From: an uncultured Porphyromonadaceae bacterium
GTDB lineage: Bacteria; Bacteroidota; Bacteroidia; Bacteroidales; Muribaculaceae
Direction of reading: 5' to 3'
Assembly: GCA_945873625.1 (NCBI GenBank)
Contig: CAMCDS010000001.1
Span: 62,001-126,000, forward strand
Length of the DNA: 64,000 nt
The notes below the pieces were generated by a model that worked only from the letters and a program-made list of their open reading frames with translations, was not told the DNA's origin and searched no databases. Shown in pieces: positions 42,459 through 52,031 of this stretch (the first letter of the stretch is position 1; each line of letters begins with the position of its first letter). The position numbers and the translations under genes were made by a program.

Positions 42459-44693
42459 TTATTTCAGTTTTAGGTTTCTGAGTCGCAATGAGTTCGACAC
42501 CACACATATCGACGACACGGCCATCGCCGCCGAGGCTATTGCCGGAGTGAGCAGGAAGCCGAAAGCGGGATAGAGAGCGCCGGCGGCTATGGGGATGCCG
42601 GCCACATTATATATAAACGCCCAGAAAAGGTTTTCTTTTATTATCCTGCGCGTGGCGGCCGAAAGGCGCACCGCACCGGGCAGTTCGGCGAGGCTCGACC
42701 CGACGAGCGTAAGCTGCGCGCTTTCCACGGCAATCTCCGAGCCGGTGCCCATGGCTATCGAGACGTCGGCTGTGGCCAGGGCTTCAGAGTCGTTGATGCC
42801 GTCGCCGGCCATGGCCACAAGACGGCCGCCGGCCTCATCTTTAAGCTCACCTACCACACGTGCCTTGTCGGCGGGGCTTACCTCCGCATACACACGGTCT
42901 ATACCCGCCTGCGAGGCTATATGGAGCGCGGTCGGACGCTTGTCGCCGGTCAGCAGCACGGTCTCCACACCGAGGCTGCGCAGGTCGGCGACAGTCTCGG
43001 CCGCGCCAGGACGCAGACTGTCGGCTATGCGGAATGCCACCGTAGCCTGCTTTTCATTGCCGGCTATCACCACACCCGCACCCTGCGCGAGGCTCTCGTC
43101 GACAAACGCGCGTATGTCGGCCGGAATCCCGGCTCCGAGGCTCTTTCCGAGAGATTCGGTGCCTATCCACCACCGCATGCCGCGCGCAGTGCCTGCGATT
43201 CCCGCGCCGGGGATATACTCAAAGTCGTTCACCTCCTCCGGCACGGCACCGAGCTCACGGCATCGGTCGGCCACAGCTGTGGCGAGAGGGTGCTCGCTTT
43301 TCAGTTCAAGGGCATAAAAAACCCCCATTTCATCGAGGAATTTACCCTTAGTCTCAAGTATTACTTTAGGTTTTCCCTCTGTGAGGGTTCCGGTCTTGTC
43401 GATGGCAAGCACTGATATGTCGGAGAGGTGTTCGAGGGCTGCCGCGTCTTTCACGAGGATGCCGTGGCGCGCACCTCGTCCGATGCCGACCATTATGGCG
43501 GTAGGAGTAGCAAGCCCCAACGCGCAGGGGCAGGCAATCACGAGCACCGACACGGCGGCTATCGCGCCGACTGCCATGCAGTCGGGGGCAAAGAGCGCCC
43601 ATCCGGCAAAAGTGAGCAGCGAACAGGCTATTACGGTCGGAACAAAGATGCGGCTTATGCGGTCCACAATCCTCTGCACCGGCGCCTTCGAGCCCTGCGC
43701 GTCGCGCACGCTGTTGATGATGCGTGCTATCTCGGTGTCGTTGCCCACCTTCACGGTGCGCATCTCGATGGTTCCGGTACCGTTGAGGGTTCCGCCCACA
43801 ATCGTGTCGCCGACCATCTTCTCCACCGGTATCGGCTCGCCGGTCAGCATGCTCTCGTCGACCGAACTGCGGCCTCCGGTCATCACGCCGTCGGCCGGCA
43901 CTCTTTCACCCGGCCGAATCACAACCACATCACCCACAACAAGTTGAGAAGTGGCCACAGTCTCAATTATTCCACTTTCGCGTTTCACGTGGGCCATGTC
44001 GGGCCTGAGCCCCATAAGCGCCCTGAGCGCGCTGCCGGTGGAATGTCGCGCTCTCATCTCGAGCAGTTTGCCCGTGAGAACGAATGCGATTATCATGGCC
44101 GCTCCCTCGTAATAGAGGTCGGCTTTCATCGACAGGGCGCCCCACAGGCCGGAAAAGAGTGTATTGAAGAGGGAAAACGAGAAGCTCACCGTAGTGCTTA
44201 GCGCAACGAGACTTTCCATAGACGGATTCCCTTTCACGAGGTTGCGGAATCCCTTGACAAAGAAATCTCCGCCGCACCACACCATGACCACAAGAGCAAG
44301 CGCACACATCACCCATGCTGAGCCGGGAAAATGAAAACCGCCCATGCAAATCACCATAAGCGGCACGGTGAGCAACCATGCCACGGCCACCTTGCGCTGC
44401 ATCTTCCGGTAGGCCGCCAGCTCCTCTTCCTGCTGGCGCTTCATCGCTTCGTCGATACTCGACTCTACAATCATCTCGTAGCCAGCATCCTGTATAAGTG
44501 ATTTTAAAGTATCGATTGAAGTATCTTCCGGACGCCATTCCACCGTAGCGGTCGCGGCGGCGAAGTTGACAGAGGCGGAAACCACCCCGTCGGCCTCCGA
44601 GAGCGTCCGCTCGACTGTAGAGGCGCAGACGGCACACATCATGCCGGCAACCGGGAATGTCCCGCTTTCAAGCTTTACTTTATTATTTGCCAT
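42459..44693 (-). CDS. copA: Copper-translocating P1B-type ATPase
   Basis: 744 residues. One N-terminal HMA with MMCAVCAST (CxxC), transmembrane helices, then TGEPIPVEK (A-domain TGE), the membrane metal site [12 protein letters not shown], phosphorylation motif [17 protein letters not shown] and the hinge [11 protein letters not shown]. It exports Cu(I) to the periplasm. It is in a minus-strand operon with a small HMA protein; no CopY or CueR regulator is visible nearby. Confidence 0.95.
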   Translation of the reverse strand: MANNKVKLESGTFPVAGMMCAVCASTVERTLSEADGVVSASVNFAAATATVEWRPEDTSIDTLKSLIQDAGYEMIVESSIDEAMKRQQEEELAAYRKMQRKVAVAWLLTVPLMVICMGGFHFPGSAWVMCALALVVMVWCGGDFFVKGFRNLVKGNPSMESLVALSTTVSFSFSLFNTLFSGLWGALSMKADLYYEGAAMIIAFVLTGKLLEMRARHSTGSALRALMGLRPDMAHVKRESGIIETVATSQLVVGDVVVIRPGERVPADGVMTGGRSSVDESMLTGEPIPVEKMVGDTIVGGTLNGTGTIEMRTVKVGNDTEIARIINSVRDAQGSKAPVQRIVDRISRIFVPTVIACSLLTFAGWALFAPDCMAVGAIAAVSVLVIACPCALGLATPTAIMVGIGRGARHGILVKDAAALEHLSDISVLAIDKTGTLTEGKPKVILETKGKFLDEMGVFYALELKSEHPLATAVADRCRELGAVPEEVNDFEYIPGAGIAGTARGMRWWIGTESLGKSLGAGIPADIRAFVDESLAQGAGVVIAGNEKQATVAFRIADSLRPGAAETVADLRSLGVETVLLTGDKRPTALHIASQAGIDRVYAEVSPADKARVVGELKDEAGGRLVAMAGDGINDSEALATADVSIAMGTGSEIAVESAQLTLVGSSLAELPGAVRLSAATRRIIKENLFWAFIYNVAGIPIAAGALYPAFGFLLTPAIASAAMAVSSICVVSNSLRLRNLKLK

Positions 44694-44725
44694 TATACCT
44701 CAGATTATCAAGCGACAGCGCAAAA

Positions 44726-46081
44726 TCACATCCTTATGCGCCAGTTCTTCGGATAAAGGTTGTTGCATCTGTTGCCGAGATTCTTCAGCCATCCGAGGGG
44801 GAGGCCCCTGAAAGTGGCGAGCACATACCCCCTGGGGGTGCCGTCGGGGAGGTCGACATTCTCCTTGCGCAGGTATGCGAGGGCGGCTGACCGCGACAGC
44901 TCCACTTCGGGATAGATGTCGCGTCGCAGCGAAGTGCTGAGAGCGATAGCCTGCGAGGGGATGAAATCCTTTCCCTTCACTTCGCCCAGCTCAACGCCGG
45001 CACAGACTACGCGCGTCTTCTCAGGCAGGCGGTCGAGCACCTCGGCGAGCGCGAACGGAATGCCTACCACCATGCCGTCCCTGTCGCAAATCATATAGTT
45101 TTCCTTATCGCGCAGCATCACGCCGCCGGCCATGGCCTGCTTCGGGCGCAGGGTCCTGCGCTTGCGTTTCCGGCGGTCAGACTCGCCGAAGGGTTTGCGC
45201 ATCACGGCCACGAAGAGACCTTCGCCGCGCGTCAGGTGCGGCATGAACCGCTTGGCCGGACGCCCCGTAAGACCGTCGGGAATACCCCATTCGTCGTCGA
45301 GATGCAGATCCACGCTCTCCAGACCGAGTTCAGATGCCATATAGTCGAGCATATCCTCGTTCTCCGTGCGGTTGAAAGTGCAGGTCGAATAGACCAGATA
45401 GCCGCCGGGGCGCAGCGTCTCGGCCGCGTCGGCCACAATCTCGCGCTGCAGCGCGGCGCATCCTGCTATCAGCCCCTTGCTCCACTGGCTTCGCGCGTCA
45501 GGCTCCTTGCGCATCATCCCCTCGCCCGAACAGGGGGCGTCGACAAGAGCGATGTCGACGGTGCCAGCCAGCGAGCGCAGTTCGGATGTAGGCGCATTGA
45601 CGACGGCCACGCCCGGATAGCCCCATTTAATCAGATTCTCCTTGAGCGCGCCCACCCTCGACGGCTCGTACTCATTGGCTATAACCACACTGCCGTCGGG
45701 CAAAGCGTCGATAGCGGCTGTGGTCTTCCCGCCCGGAGCGGCACAGAAATCGACCAGCACACAGGGCGAGTCGGCGAGACGCGCCACTATCTCGCGATGA
45801 ATCATCGACGAAGGATCCTGCACGTAGAAGGCCCCGGCATGAAGCTCCGGCATAAGGGTAAATACCGGACGGCTTTCGAGATAACGACCGGTGGCACACC
45901 ATTTCACACATTCGGCATCCTCAAAGAGAGAAGCATTGTTTTTGCGACTGTTGAGCCTTACGCCCGTCGAGGGCTCGCGGTCGAGCGCGTCGACGAGTGC
46001 GTCGGCGTCAATGCCCGGTTCGAGGCGCATCTCTTCGATGAAGCCTTCCGGGACAGATACTCTGATTGATTCGGGTCTCAT
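44726..46081 (-). CDS. 16S rRNA m5C methyltransferase (RsmF/NSUN-like)
   Basis: 451 residues from ATG at 46081. The SAM-binding core includes VDFCAAPGGKTTAAIDAL; the two catalytic cysteines are in motif IV DAPCSGEGMMRK and motif VI YSTCTFNRTENED. A C-terminal RsmF-like RNA-binding extension (PUA-like, LRDKENYMICDRDGMVVGI) is present. It modifies a cytosine of 16S rRNA (residue not determined). First gene of the minus-strand run, 32 bases upstream of copA. Confidence 0.92.
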   Translation of the reverse strand: MRPESIRVSVPEGFIEEMRLEPGIDADALVDALDREPSTGVRLNSRKNNASLFEDAECVKWCATGRYLESRPVFTLMPELHAGAFYVQDPSSMIHREIVARLADSPCVLVDFCAAPGGKTTAAIDALPDGSVVIANEYEPSRVGALKENLIKWGYPGVAVVNAPTSELRSLAGTVDIALVDAPCSGEGMMRKEPDARSQWSKGLIAGCAALQREIVADAAETLRPGGYLVYSTCTFNRTENEDMLDYMASELGLESVDLHLDDEWGIPDGLTGRPAKRFMPHLTRGEGLFVAVMRKPFGESDRRKRKRRTLRPKQAMAGGVMLRDKENYMICDRDGMVVGIPFALAEVLDRLPEKTRVVCAGVELGEVKGKDFIPSQAIALSTSLRRDIYPEVELSRSAALAYLRKENVDLPDGTPRGYVLATFRGLPLGWLKNLGNRCNNLYPKNWRIRM

Positions 46082-46106
46082 TGGTGTTAACAACGGTTTT
46101 ATTCCG

Positions 46107-46134
46107 CAAATTTACAGATTTTTTATTAACTTTG
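46107..46134. promoter_or_regulatory. Divergent -7 boxes between rRNA methyltransferase and RsmI-like genes
   Basis: TAAATTTG on the minus strand at 46107-46114, and TAACTTTG on the plus strand at 46127-46134, 12 bases apart. They serve the minus-strand run and the plus-strand run respectively. Confidence 0.7.
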
Positions 46135-46253
46135 CATCTAATAAACCGATTAAATTTATCGAAGCGGAGGCAATGACAGCGCGTAAGCGACAAAACGCCT
46201 CGCAAAATTCGCTGAAAATAAATTCAATCGGCATCCAAATCTGAAAGGAAAAG

Positions 46254-46970
46254 ATGAAGCCAGAAGCAGCACTCTATATGATTCCGGTCAGCATCAGCGA
46301 CGCGCCGCCCCGCGATTTCATCCCGGCGGGCAACGTGGAGCTGACTGCCGGCATACGCCATTTCATAGTGGAAAACGTGCGCACCGCCCGGCGGTTTCTC
46401 CGCAAGTGCGACCCAGCGTTTCCCATCGACGAGTGCACCTTCAGCGAACTCAACAACCACACCGACCTGCGCGAGGTGAGCGCTTTCCTCGACCCTCTCC
46501 GCCAGGGGGAGCCGGTAGGGATGATGAGCGAGGCCGGATGCCCCGGAGTCGCCGACCCGGGGGCACTCGTGGCCGCCATAGCCCAGCGAGAGGGTCTGCG
46601 CGTGGTGCCCCTCGCCGGCCCGTCGAGCATACTGATGTCGCTCATGGCCTCGGGATTCAACGGCCAGGGGTTCTCGTTCCACGGCTATCTGCCTGTGGCC
46701 GATGCCGACAGGCAGCGCAGGATACGCGAGCTTGAAGCCACCGCCCGAAAGACCGGAATGACGCAGATATTCATCGAGACCCCGTACCGCAACAACCGCA
46801 TGACCGACATGCTGGCCTCGACGCTCCGGCCCGACACGCTCCTCTGTGTGGCCGCCGGAATAGCCGACCCGGAACGGGAGTCGATTCTCACGCTGAGAGC
46901 CGCCGACTGGAAAAACCGGAAATACGACTATGCGAAGATTCCGGCCATTTACCTGATTTCCGTAAAATAA
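46254..46970 (+). CDS. RsmI-like SAM-dependent methyltransferase (tetrapyrrole-methylase fold)
   Basis: 238 residues. PVGMMSEAGCPGVADPGALVV-like segment (read SEAGCPGVADPG) and PLAGPSSILMSLMASGFNGQ are the SAM-binding signatures of RsmI, which 2'-O-methylates C1402 of 16S rRNA. The sequence lacks the long C-terminal part of E. coli RsmI and has a shorter N-terminal half, as in a second Bacteroidota RsmI-like branch. The rRNA target is therefore inferred. Next gene begins 5 bases later. Confidence 0.85.
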   Translation: MKPEAALYMIPVSISDAPPRDFIPAGNVELTAGIRHFIVENVRTARRFLRKCDPAFPIDECTFSELNNHTDLREVSAFLDPLRQGEPVGMMSEAGCPGVADPGALVAAIAQREGLRVVPLAGPSSILMSLMASGFNGQGFSFHGYLPVADADRQRRIRELEATARKTGMTQIFIETPYRNNRMTDMLASTLRPDTLLCVAAGIADPERESILTLRAADWKNRKYDYAKIPAIYLISVK

Positions 46971-46975
46971 CCGCA

Positions 46976-48013
46976 ATGGCCCCTAAAAGCAAAACAAGCC
47001 GCTACCCCGACCACCCCTCCATCCCCTTCGAGGAATGGAACGTGCCTGTCGCGCCCCCCGACCCGGAGGAGGCGGCACGCTTCGAGGAGGCCGCCCGACG
47101 CGAACCCGCCAACGAACTCGACGATCCCGAGCCTAAGCCCGGAGAGAAAAACATGGCCGAGCGTCTGCTATACTACATCTCGCTCGGCTCGGGTTCGAGC
47201 GGCAACTGCTGCTACCTCGGCACGCGCAACGGCGGAATACTAATCGACGCCGGCGTGAAACCCGACAAGGTGGAGACCGTGCTTGCATCCAACGGCATAC
47301 AGATGAGCATGATAAAGGCCATCCTGCTCACCCACGACCATACGGATCACGTGAAATACGCCTACACGCTCGTGCGCAACAACAAGCATATCCGCATCTT
47401 CTGCACCAACCGCGTGATAACCGGAATACTGCGCCGCACGAGCATCTCGAAGCGCATACGCGAATACCAGAACGCGATATTCAAGGAGATACCTTTCAAG
47501 ATCGGCGACTTCGAGATAACGGCCTTCGAGGTGCCCCACGACAGCTCCGACAGCATGGGTTTTTCGGTGGAGTTCGACGGACGCCGCTTCGTGCTTGCCA
47601 CCGACATGGGCGAGGTGAAGAGCCGCGCCCGCCACTATATCAGCCAGGCCGACTACCTCGTCATGGAGTCGAACTACGACCTCGACATGCTGCGCTTCGG
47701 CCGCTATCCGGCCCACCTCAAAGCCCGCATCCAGACCGAAATCGGCCACATGGACAATACCAAAACAGCCGCCTTCCTCGCCGAAATAATCAATCCACGG
47801 CTAAAATACATCTTCCTCTGCCACCTCTCGCAGGAAAACAACACGCCGATGAAGGCCTACACCGCAGTGCGCAATGCCCTTATCGAAGCCGGAAAGACCG
47901 TCGGCACCGCCGAAGAGACACTATCCGACCGCAAGGCCGACGTGCAGCTCGCCGTGCTCCCGAGGTTCGACTCCACGCGTCTCTTCGTGTTCCGGCCCGA
48001 ACCCGGGCAGTGA
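46976..48013 (+). CDS. MBL-fold metallo-hydrolase (WalJ/YycJ-like)
   Basis: 345 residues from ATG at 46976, or 286 from ATG at 47153; the first 59 residues are Pro/Glu/Ala-rich and may be a spacer or non-coding. The metal site is LTHDHTDHVKY (HxHxDH) with later His in VPHDSSDSMGF and CHLSQENNTP. YycJ-like proteins are linked to DNA repair and cell-wall control in Firmicutes; the role here is unknown. The following crcB starts 29 bases after the stop. Confidence 0.85.
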   Translation: MAPKSKTSRYPDHPSIPFEEWNVPVAPPDPEEAARFEEAARREPANELDDPEPKPGEKNMAERLLYYISLGSGSSGNCCYLGTRNGGILIDAGVKPDKVETVLASNGIQMSMIKAILLTHDHTDHVKYAYTLVRNNKHIRIFCTNRVITGILRRTSISKRIREYQNAIFKEIPFKIGDFEITAFEVPHDSSDSMGFSVEFDGRRFVLATDMGEVKSRARHYISQADYLVMESNYDLDMLRFGRYPAHLKARIQTEIGHMDNTKTAAFLAEIINPRLKYIFLCHLSQENNTPMKAYTAVRNALIEAGKTVGTAEETLSDRKADVQLAVLPRFDSTRLFVFRPEPGQ

Positions 48014-48042
48014 AAGCGGCGTTAAGGAATAAAAGGCAACTT

Positions 48043-48432
48043 ATGGCAACATGGCTTAAAATACTGATGGTAGGAGTGTTCGGAGGCATCGGAGCGATAT
48101 GCAGACTCCTGATCGAGAACTCCGTGCGCACCACCGGACTATGGATGGGGCTCTCCACCCTCATCATCAACACCGTCGGCTGTCTGCTCATCGGCGTCTT
48201 CGCCGGATGGCTCGTGGTGTCGCCATGGGGCGCGCAGGCAAAGACGGCCTTCGCCCTGATGGCCATGACGGGCTTCTGCGGAGGATTCTCCACATTCTCA
48301 TCCTTCACGCTCGACTGCGTGCGTTATTTCGAGGCCGGCCATTTCGGCACGTGGCTCATCTTCGGAGCGCTCACCGTGTTTCTCGGCCTCTTCTGCTGCG
48401 CCTTAGGCTATTGGCTCGGCACAAAACTCTGA
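48043..48432 (+). CDS. crcB: Fluoride efflux channel CrcB/Fluc
   Basis: 129 residues from ATG at 48043. Four transmembrane helices, with GGIGAICRLLIEN in the first, NTVGCLLIG in the second and GFCGGFSTFSSF in the third, the Phe-box/pore region of Fluc channels. A single gene implies a homodimeric channel. No fluoride riboswitch is seen; the 29-base gap to the previous gene is too short for one. The last 30 bases overlap the convergent hydrolase gene. Confidence 0.9.
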   Translation: MATWLKILMVGVFGGIGAICRLLIENSVRTTGLWMGLSTLIINTVGCLLIGVFAGWLVVSPWGAQAKTAFALMAMTGFCGGFSTFSSFTLDCVRYFEAGHFGTWLIFGALTVFLGLFCCALGYWLGTKL

Positions 48433-48993
48433 AAGTCTGCGCCACGGCTCGCAACGTATCCCCATAAGCCTCATATCGGCCACATTGGCAACAGCCACAG
48501 CCTCGGAAGCCGCCGAACAGCAGTCGGTGGCCACCTCCACGCGATAGTCGCGCGCCAGAGCGTCGACTGCCGTGGCGCGTATGCAGTTGGGATACTGCGT
48601 GCCGGCCACCACCACCCGGGCTATCCCCCGGCTCCTCAGCACTTCGTCGAGCTCCGTGCGGAAAAAGCCGCTGAACCGCGTCTTCCTCACCACCACGTCG
48701 TCCGGACAGGGAGCGAGGCCATCCACAATCTCCGCGCCGCGCGTGCCTTCCACGCAGTAGCCGCCTCCCGACTCAAACAGCCGGCGGCGAAACGTCTCGG
48801 CATCGCTTCCCGACGGATGATGCGCCCTTACCACATGGACCACCGTGGCCCCGCGCCTGCGCATTTCGGCCGCACACCTGGCTATCTCGCCGACAGTGGC
48901 TGCCGCTCCGGCCACAGGCAGCGCCCCGTCGGCCTCCACAAAATCCCTCTGCATGTCGATTACGAGCAGAGCCGTATCTTTCATTTCTTCCAT
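48403..48993 (-). CDS. Isochorismatase-like cysteine hydrolase
   Basis: 196 residues from ATG at 48993 (an internal ATG at 48984 is possible). The catalytic triad is visible: Asp13 in VIDMQRDF, Lys104 in VVRKTRFSGF, Cys137 in GTQYPNCIRATAVDAL. Family members include nicotinamidase and isochorismatase-like amidases; substrate unknown. It overlaps the 3' end of crcB by 30 bases in convergent orientation. Confidence 0.9.
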   Translation of the reverse strand: MEEMKDTALLVIDMQRDFVEADGALPVAGAAATVGEIARCAAEMRRRGATVVHVVRAHHPSGSDAETFRRRLFESGGGYCVEGTRGAEIVDGLAPCPDDVVVRKTRFSGFFRTELDEVLRSRGIARVVVAGTQYPNCIRATAVDALARDYRVEVATDCCSAASEAVAVANVADMRLMGIRCEPWRRLSEFCAEPIA

Positions 48994-49054
48994 ACACAGA
49001 CACAACGCTACCCGCACCCGCCTTATTTTGTACGGAAGGCAGGCGGGAGGAGGA

Positions 49055-49086
49055 TTTGCGCGGGTCGGAGATTTTTTGTAATTTTG
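49055..49086 (+). promoter_or_regulatory. Promoter of the PurF-like gene
   Basis: TTTG at 49055-49058, 20 bases, TAATTTTG at 49079-49086, then about 62 bases to the ATG at 49155. Confidence 0.7.
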
Positions 49087-49154
49087 CGCTTTCTTTTTCG
49101 TAACCGACTGAGCCGGGCAATCCCCGGCAGATAACCAGAGAAATATACACATCC

Positions 49155-50567
49155 ATGGGAGGTTTTTTTGGAACGGTGGCCAAAGGCCCTTGCGTAGCCG
49201 ATCTTTTCTACGGAACCGATTATAATTCCCACCTCGGCACCCGCCGCGGCGGCATGGCGACCTTCGACTCCGAGACAGGGAGGTTTGCCCGCTCTATCCA
49301 CAATCTGGAAAGCACGTATTTCCGCACAAAGTTTGAAGGCGACCTCGACAAGTTCAAGGGCTCGGCCGGCATCGGCATCATCAGCGACACCGACGCCCAG
49401 CCTATCATCATCAATTCCCACCTCGGGCGGTTTGCCATCGTAACGGTGGCCAAGATTTGCAACCTCGCCGAGCTCGAGAAGGAGATGCTCGACAACAACA
49501 TGCACTTCGCCGAGCTCAGTTCGGGGCAGACCAACCAGACCGAGCTTGTGGCTCTACTCATCAATCAGGGAAAGACCTTCCGCGAGGGAATCGAAAACGT
49601 CTATAAGAAGGTGAAGGGCTCATGCTCGATGCTCATACTCACCGACAAGGGCACCATCATAGCCGCCCGCGACCGCCTCGGCCGCACCCCGGTGATCATA
49701 GGCCGCAAGGAGGGAGCCATGGCCGCCACAAGCGAAAGCAGCTCATTCCCCAACCTTGACTATCAGATAGAGCGGTTTCTCGGCCCGGGCGAGATAGTGA
49801 AGCTCACGGCCGACGGCATGGAGCAGCTGCGCGAACCCGACGAGGAGATGCAGGTGTGCTCGTTCCTCTGGGTCTACTACGGCTTCCCGACCTCTTCCTA
49901 CGAAGACCGCAACGTGGAAGACACCCGCTTCGCCTTCGGCAAGGAGATGGGCGAGGCGGACGAGTCGGAGGTAGACTGCTGCTGCGGCATCCCCGACTCC
50001 GGCGTGGGCATGGCCCTCGGCTACGCCTGCGGAAAAGGCGTGCCCTACAAGCGTGCGATAGCCAAATACACCCCGACCTGGCCCCGCAGCTTTACCCCCT
50101 CGCGCCAGGAGCTCCGCAACCTCGTGGCCAAGATGAAGCTCATCCCCAACCGCACGATTCTCAACGGACAGCGCGTGCTCCTCTGCGACGACTCGATAGT
50201 GCGCGGCACGCAGCTGCGCGACAACACCAAGGTGCTCTACGACTACGGCGCAAAGGAGGTGCATATCCGCATCGCCTGCCCGCCGCTCATCTACAGCTGT
50301 CCATTCGTAGGCTTCTCGGCCTCGAAGAGCGACCTCGAGCTGATTACCCGCCGGGTGATTCAGGAGCTGGAAGGCGACCCCGACAAGAATCTCGAGAAAT
50401 ATGCCGAGACCGGCTCGCCCGAATATGAGCGCATGGTCGACATCATCCGCAAGCGTTTCGGCCTCACGTCGCTGAGATTCAATTCGCTCGAGACTCTCGT
50501 GAAAGCCATCGGCCTGCCCAAGTGCAAGGTCTGCACCCACTGTTTCGACGGCTCGTCGCATTTCTGA
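49155..50567 (+). CDS. Amidophosphoribosyltransferase-like protein lacking the N-terminal nucleophile
   Basis: 470 residues. It has the two-domain layout of PurF: an Ntn glutamine amidotransferase domain (residues 2-230) and a PRPP-binding PRTase domain with RVLLCDDSIVRGTQLRDN. In PurF the nucleophile is Cys at position 2 (MCGIVG); here the start is MGGFFGTVAKG, so this Cys is Gly. A cysteine-rich tail KCKVCTHCFDG closes the protein. It may use free ammonia, act as a regulator, or be a distinct family; no purine genes are adjacent. Start is certain because the Gly-Gly block follows the only reasonable ATG. Confidence 0.9.
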   Translation: MGGFFGTVAKGPCVADLFYGTDYNSHLGTRRGGMATFDSETGRFARSIHNLESTYFRTKFEGDLDKFKGSAGIGIISDTDAQPIIINSHLGRFAIVTVAKICNLAELEKEMLDNNMHFAELSSGQTNQTELVALLINQGKTFREGIENVYKKVKGSCSMLILTDKGTIIAARDRLGRTPVIIGRKEGAMAATSESSSFPNLDYQIERFLGPGEIVKLTADGMEQLREPDEEMQVCSFLWVYYGFPTSSYEDRNVEDTRFAFGKEMGEADESEVDCCCGIPDSGVGMALGYACGKGVPYKRAIAKYTPTWPRSFTPSRQELRNLVAKMKLIPNRTILNGQRVLLCDDSIVRGTQLRDNTKVLYDYGAKEVHIRIACPPLIYSCPFVGFSASKSDLELITRRVIQELEGDPDKNLEKYAETGSPEYERMVDIIRKRFGLTSLRFNSLETLVKAIGLPKCKVCTHCFDGSSHF

Positions 50568-51400
50568 TGGCAGCTTCCGGCACCCCCCTGCAACTCGATC
50601 TCAAGGCCATCCTGCGCGCACGACTGCCGCGCAGGGTGAGCCGATTGGTGCCCGGCTTCGCCATCTCTCTTCTCGAGAAGCTGATACGCCAGGACGGTCT
50701 CAACCGCCTGCTGCGCGAGGCCTATCCGGCCGAAGGGTCGGCCTTCTCGGCGAGCATACTCAGGCAGCTCGGCATCACCGTCGAAGTTAAGGGACTCGAG
50801 AAGCTCGAAGGACGCGGCCGGCTCATCTTCGCGTCCAACCACCCCCTCGGAGGCCTCGACGGCATCACGATGGTGAAGATACTCGGCGAGACCTACGGCG
50901 ACGACAATATCCGCGTTATGGTCAACGACATGCTCATGAACGTCGAGCCGCTCGCCGGAGTATTCCTCCCCATCAACAAATACGGCTCCCAGGCCCGCCG
51001 GTCGGCCGTGCTCATCAACGAGGCCTTTGCCTCCGACAGGCATATATGCGTCTATCCGGCCGGGCTTGTCTCGCGCCTATCGGCCGACGGCCACATCCGC
51101 GACCTGCAATGGCAGAAGTCGGTGGTGGCCAAGGCAATCGAGTTCGACCGCGACATAGTTCCCGTAAGGTTTGAGGCTCAGAACACCGACCGCTTCTACC
51201 GCCTTGCCCGCCTGCGCAAGCAGCTCGGCATCAAGATCAACCTCGAGCAGGCGCTTCTGCCGGGCGAGATGTTCAGCCAGAAGGGCGAGCACTTCCGCGT
51301 GGTGTTTGGCGAACCGATGACGTCCGCGTCGCTGCGTGCCTCGGGCGTGTCGCCCGCAGTGCTGGCCGAACGCCTCCGCCTCCGCGTCTACAGCGTCTGA
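50567..51400 (+). CDS. PlsC-like acyltransferase (hemolysin/ornithine-lipid type)
   Basis: 277 residues; the ATG overlaps the stop of the PurF-like gene (TGATG). The acyltransferase block is SNHPLGGLDGITMVK, a variant of the NHx4D motif, followed later by the phosphate-binding type loop VYPAGLVSRL. Related Bacteroidota enzymes make glycine or ornithine lipids or acylate lysophospholipid. Which one applies cannot be told here. Coupling with the PurF-like gene is notable. Confidence 0.82.
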   Translation: MAASGTPLQLDLKAILRARLPRRVSRLVPGFAISLLEKLIRQDGLNRLLREAYPAEGSAFSASILRQLGITVEVKGLEKLEGRGRLIFASNHPLGGLDGITMVKILGETYGDDNIRVMVNDMLMNVEPLAGVFLPINKYGSQARRSAVLINEAFASDRHICVYPAGLVSRLSADGHIRDLQWQKSVVAKAIEFDRDIVPVRFEAQNTDRFYRLARLRKQLGIKINLEQALLPGEMFSQKGEHFRVVFGEPMTSASLRASGVSPAVLAERLRLRVYSV

Positions 51401-51451
51401 CCACACATCCGGCCCCGCGAATGCAAACATATCCTAAATCTACGCCGCGGA

Positions 51452-51483
51452 TTTGGCGGAAACGGAAAGTTTTATTATCTTTG
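51452..51483 (+). promoter_or_regulatory. DUF3467 gene promoter
   Basis: TTTG at 51452-51455, 20 bases, TATCTTTG at 51476-51483; leader about 100 bases. Confidence 0.7.
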
Positions 51484-51588
51484 TAGTCGAGAGAAGGAAA
51501 CGGAATCCGCGCCCGGACGGCCATGGACCATCCAAATTTCTGACACTCAACAATTAACTAATTTATTTACATAAGAAATCAACGCAGA

Positions 51589-51885
51589 ATGGCCCAGCAG
51601 GAAAACAAAAACCAGCTCCAGATTCAGCTCCGTCCCGAAATCGCCGACGGCAAATATAGCAACCTCGCAATGATCGGACACGGCCCCAATGAATTCCTCA
51701 TCGACTTCATCTTCGCCGCTCCCGGCATGCCCCAGGCTCCCGTAGTAAGCCGCATCATCATGAGCCCCGAAAATGCAAAGCAGCTCATGTTCGCCCTCAC
51801 CGACAACGTCAACAAATATGAGGCCCAGTTCGGTGAAATCAAGCAGCGCGCTCCCAAAGGAGGGATGAACATCGGCAACAACTGA
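51589..51885 (+). CDS. DUF3467 family protein
   Basis: 98 residues. [20 protein letters not shown], then [20 protein letters not shown] and [16 protein letters not shown] are the conserved blocks. A small soluble protein; DUF3467 members are widespread and of unknown function. It has its own promoter and terminator. No operon partner. Confidence 0.88.
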   Translation: MAQQENKNQLQIQLRPEIADGKYSNLAMIGHGPNEFLIDFIFAAPGMPQAPVVSRIIMSPENAKQLMFALTDNVNKYEAQFGEIKQRAPKGGMNIGNN

Positions 51886-51919
51886 CCGGCAGGCTGAGTC
51901 AGCTAAACAATCACGTTTT

Positions 51920-51955
51920 CCGGCGTCCGAAGGGTGACACCTTCCCGGACGTCGG
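51920..51955 (+). terminator. Stem-loop after the DUF3467 gene
   Basis: CGGCGTCCGAAGGGT pairs imperfectly with CTTCCCGGACGTCGG; ATTTGCTGATTTT follows. Confidence 0.6.
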
Positions 51956-52031
51956 ATTTGCTGATTTTCCCGCCCGTCTTTCCATCAACCTATACAAAAA
52001 CCATCAGGCCACGACGCGCCGAAAGATAATC

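Noticed and set aside
48014-48042. Fluoride riboswitch before crcB
   Set aside because: Only 29 bases separate the genes; too short and no matching fold.
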